Shown here: piece after piece, positions 6,257 to 6,281 of the stretch
How positions within the stretch are numbered: the stretch's first letter is position 1
How the letters are laid out: every line of letters begins with the position of its first letter
Source: Candidatus Omnitrophota bacterium
GTDB taxonomy: Bacteria > Omnitrophota > Gorgyraeia > B26-G9
DNA: 6,281 bases
Assembly (NCBI GenBank): GCA_003645745.1
Contig: QNCH01000101.1
Location: forward strand, 1 to 6,281
Reading direction: 5' to 3'
Made by a program: the position numbers and the translations under genes
The notes under the pieces: model-generated
Databases searched by the model: none
What the model was told of the DNA's origin: nothing
What the model saw: the letters and a program-made list of their open reading frames with translations, nothing else

Positions 6257-6281
6257 CACTTAGGCAAAATTCAACCTAACG

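Noticed and set aside
6163..6267. N-terminal extension of 35 codons on the AsmA-like gene
   Set aside because: It runs through the palindrome, has no protein-like character and would bury the membrane anchor. A good SD supports the internal ATG at 6162.
1..6281. CRISPR array, insertion sequence, phage or defence genes
   Set aside because: I saw no spaced direct repeats, transposase or integrase motifs, or nuclease signatures on either strand; the content is ordinary envelope and secretion genes.

Overview
The window is an AT-rich bacterial segment in which every convincing gene lies on the minus strand, so transcription runs from high to low coordinates. The proteins point to a Gram-negative (diderm) bacterium: there is a membrane-anchored AsmA-like protein and four pseudopilins of a type II secretion system (T2SS). 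The gene content, the lysine- and isoleucine-rich proteins and the form of GlmS suggest an uncultured lineage such as Omnitrophota or a neighbour. That placement is inference from general resemblance; no marker gene here proves it.

Layout in transcription order: (1) 6163-6281, a leader region with a perfect 14-bp-arm palindrome. (2) 6162-4513, an AsmA-like envelope protein. (3) 4505-2535, glmS, starting 7 bp after the previous stop, with its Shine-Dalgarno (SD) sequence laid over that stop codon. (4) 2534-2440, a 95-bp spacer holding two inverted repeats, one of which includes the glmS stop. (5) 2439-136, a tightly packed pseudopilin cluster in the order gspI, gspJ, gspK, gspG; adjacent genes overlap or are separated by only 16 bp. 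(6) 135-1, a short non-coding tail with small hairpins.

Functionally, GlmS makes glucosamine-6-phosphate, the first committed precursor of peptidoglycan and lipid A amino sugars. The AsmA-like protein probably sits in the periplasm and may act in outer-membrane lipid homeostasis. The pseudopilins would form the inner-membrane/periplasmic piston of a T2SS: GspG is the major subunit and GspI-J-K the tip complex. The shared theme is the cell envelope, but whether the three parts form one transcript is not settled. The T2SS set here is partial: no gspH, C, D, E, F, L, M or prepilin peptidase gene is visible.

I found no clearly new biological system. The points most worth a second look are a net insertion of about 47 residues in the isomerase half of GlmS, non-glycine residues at the prepilin cleavage site in three of four pseudopilins, the long palindrome at the upstream edge, and the I-J-K-G gene order.
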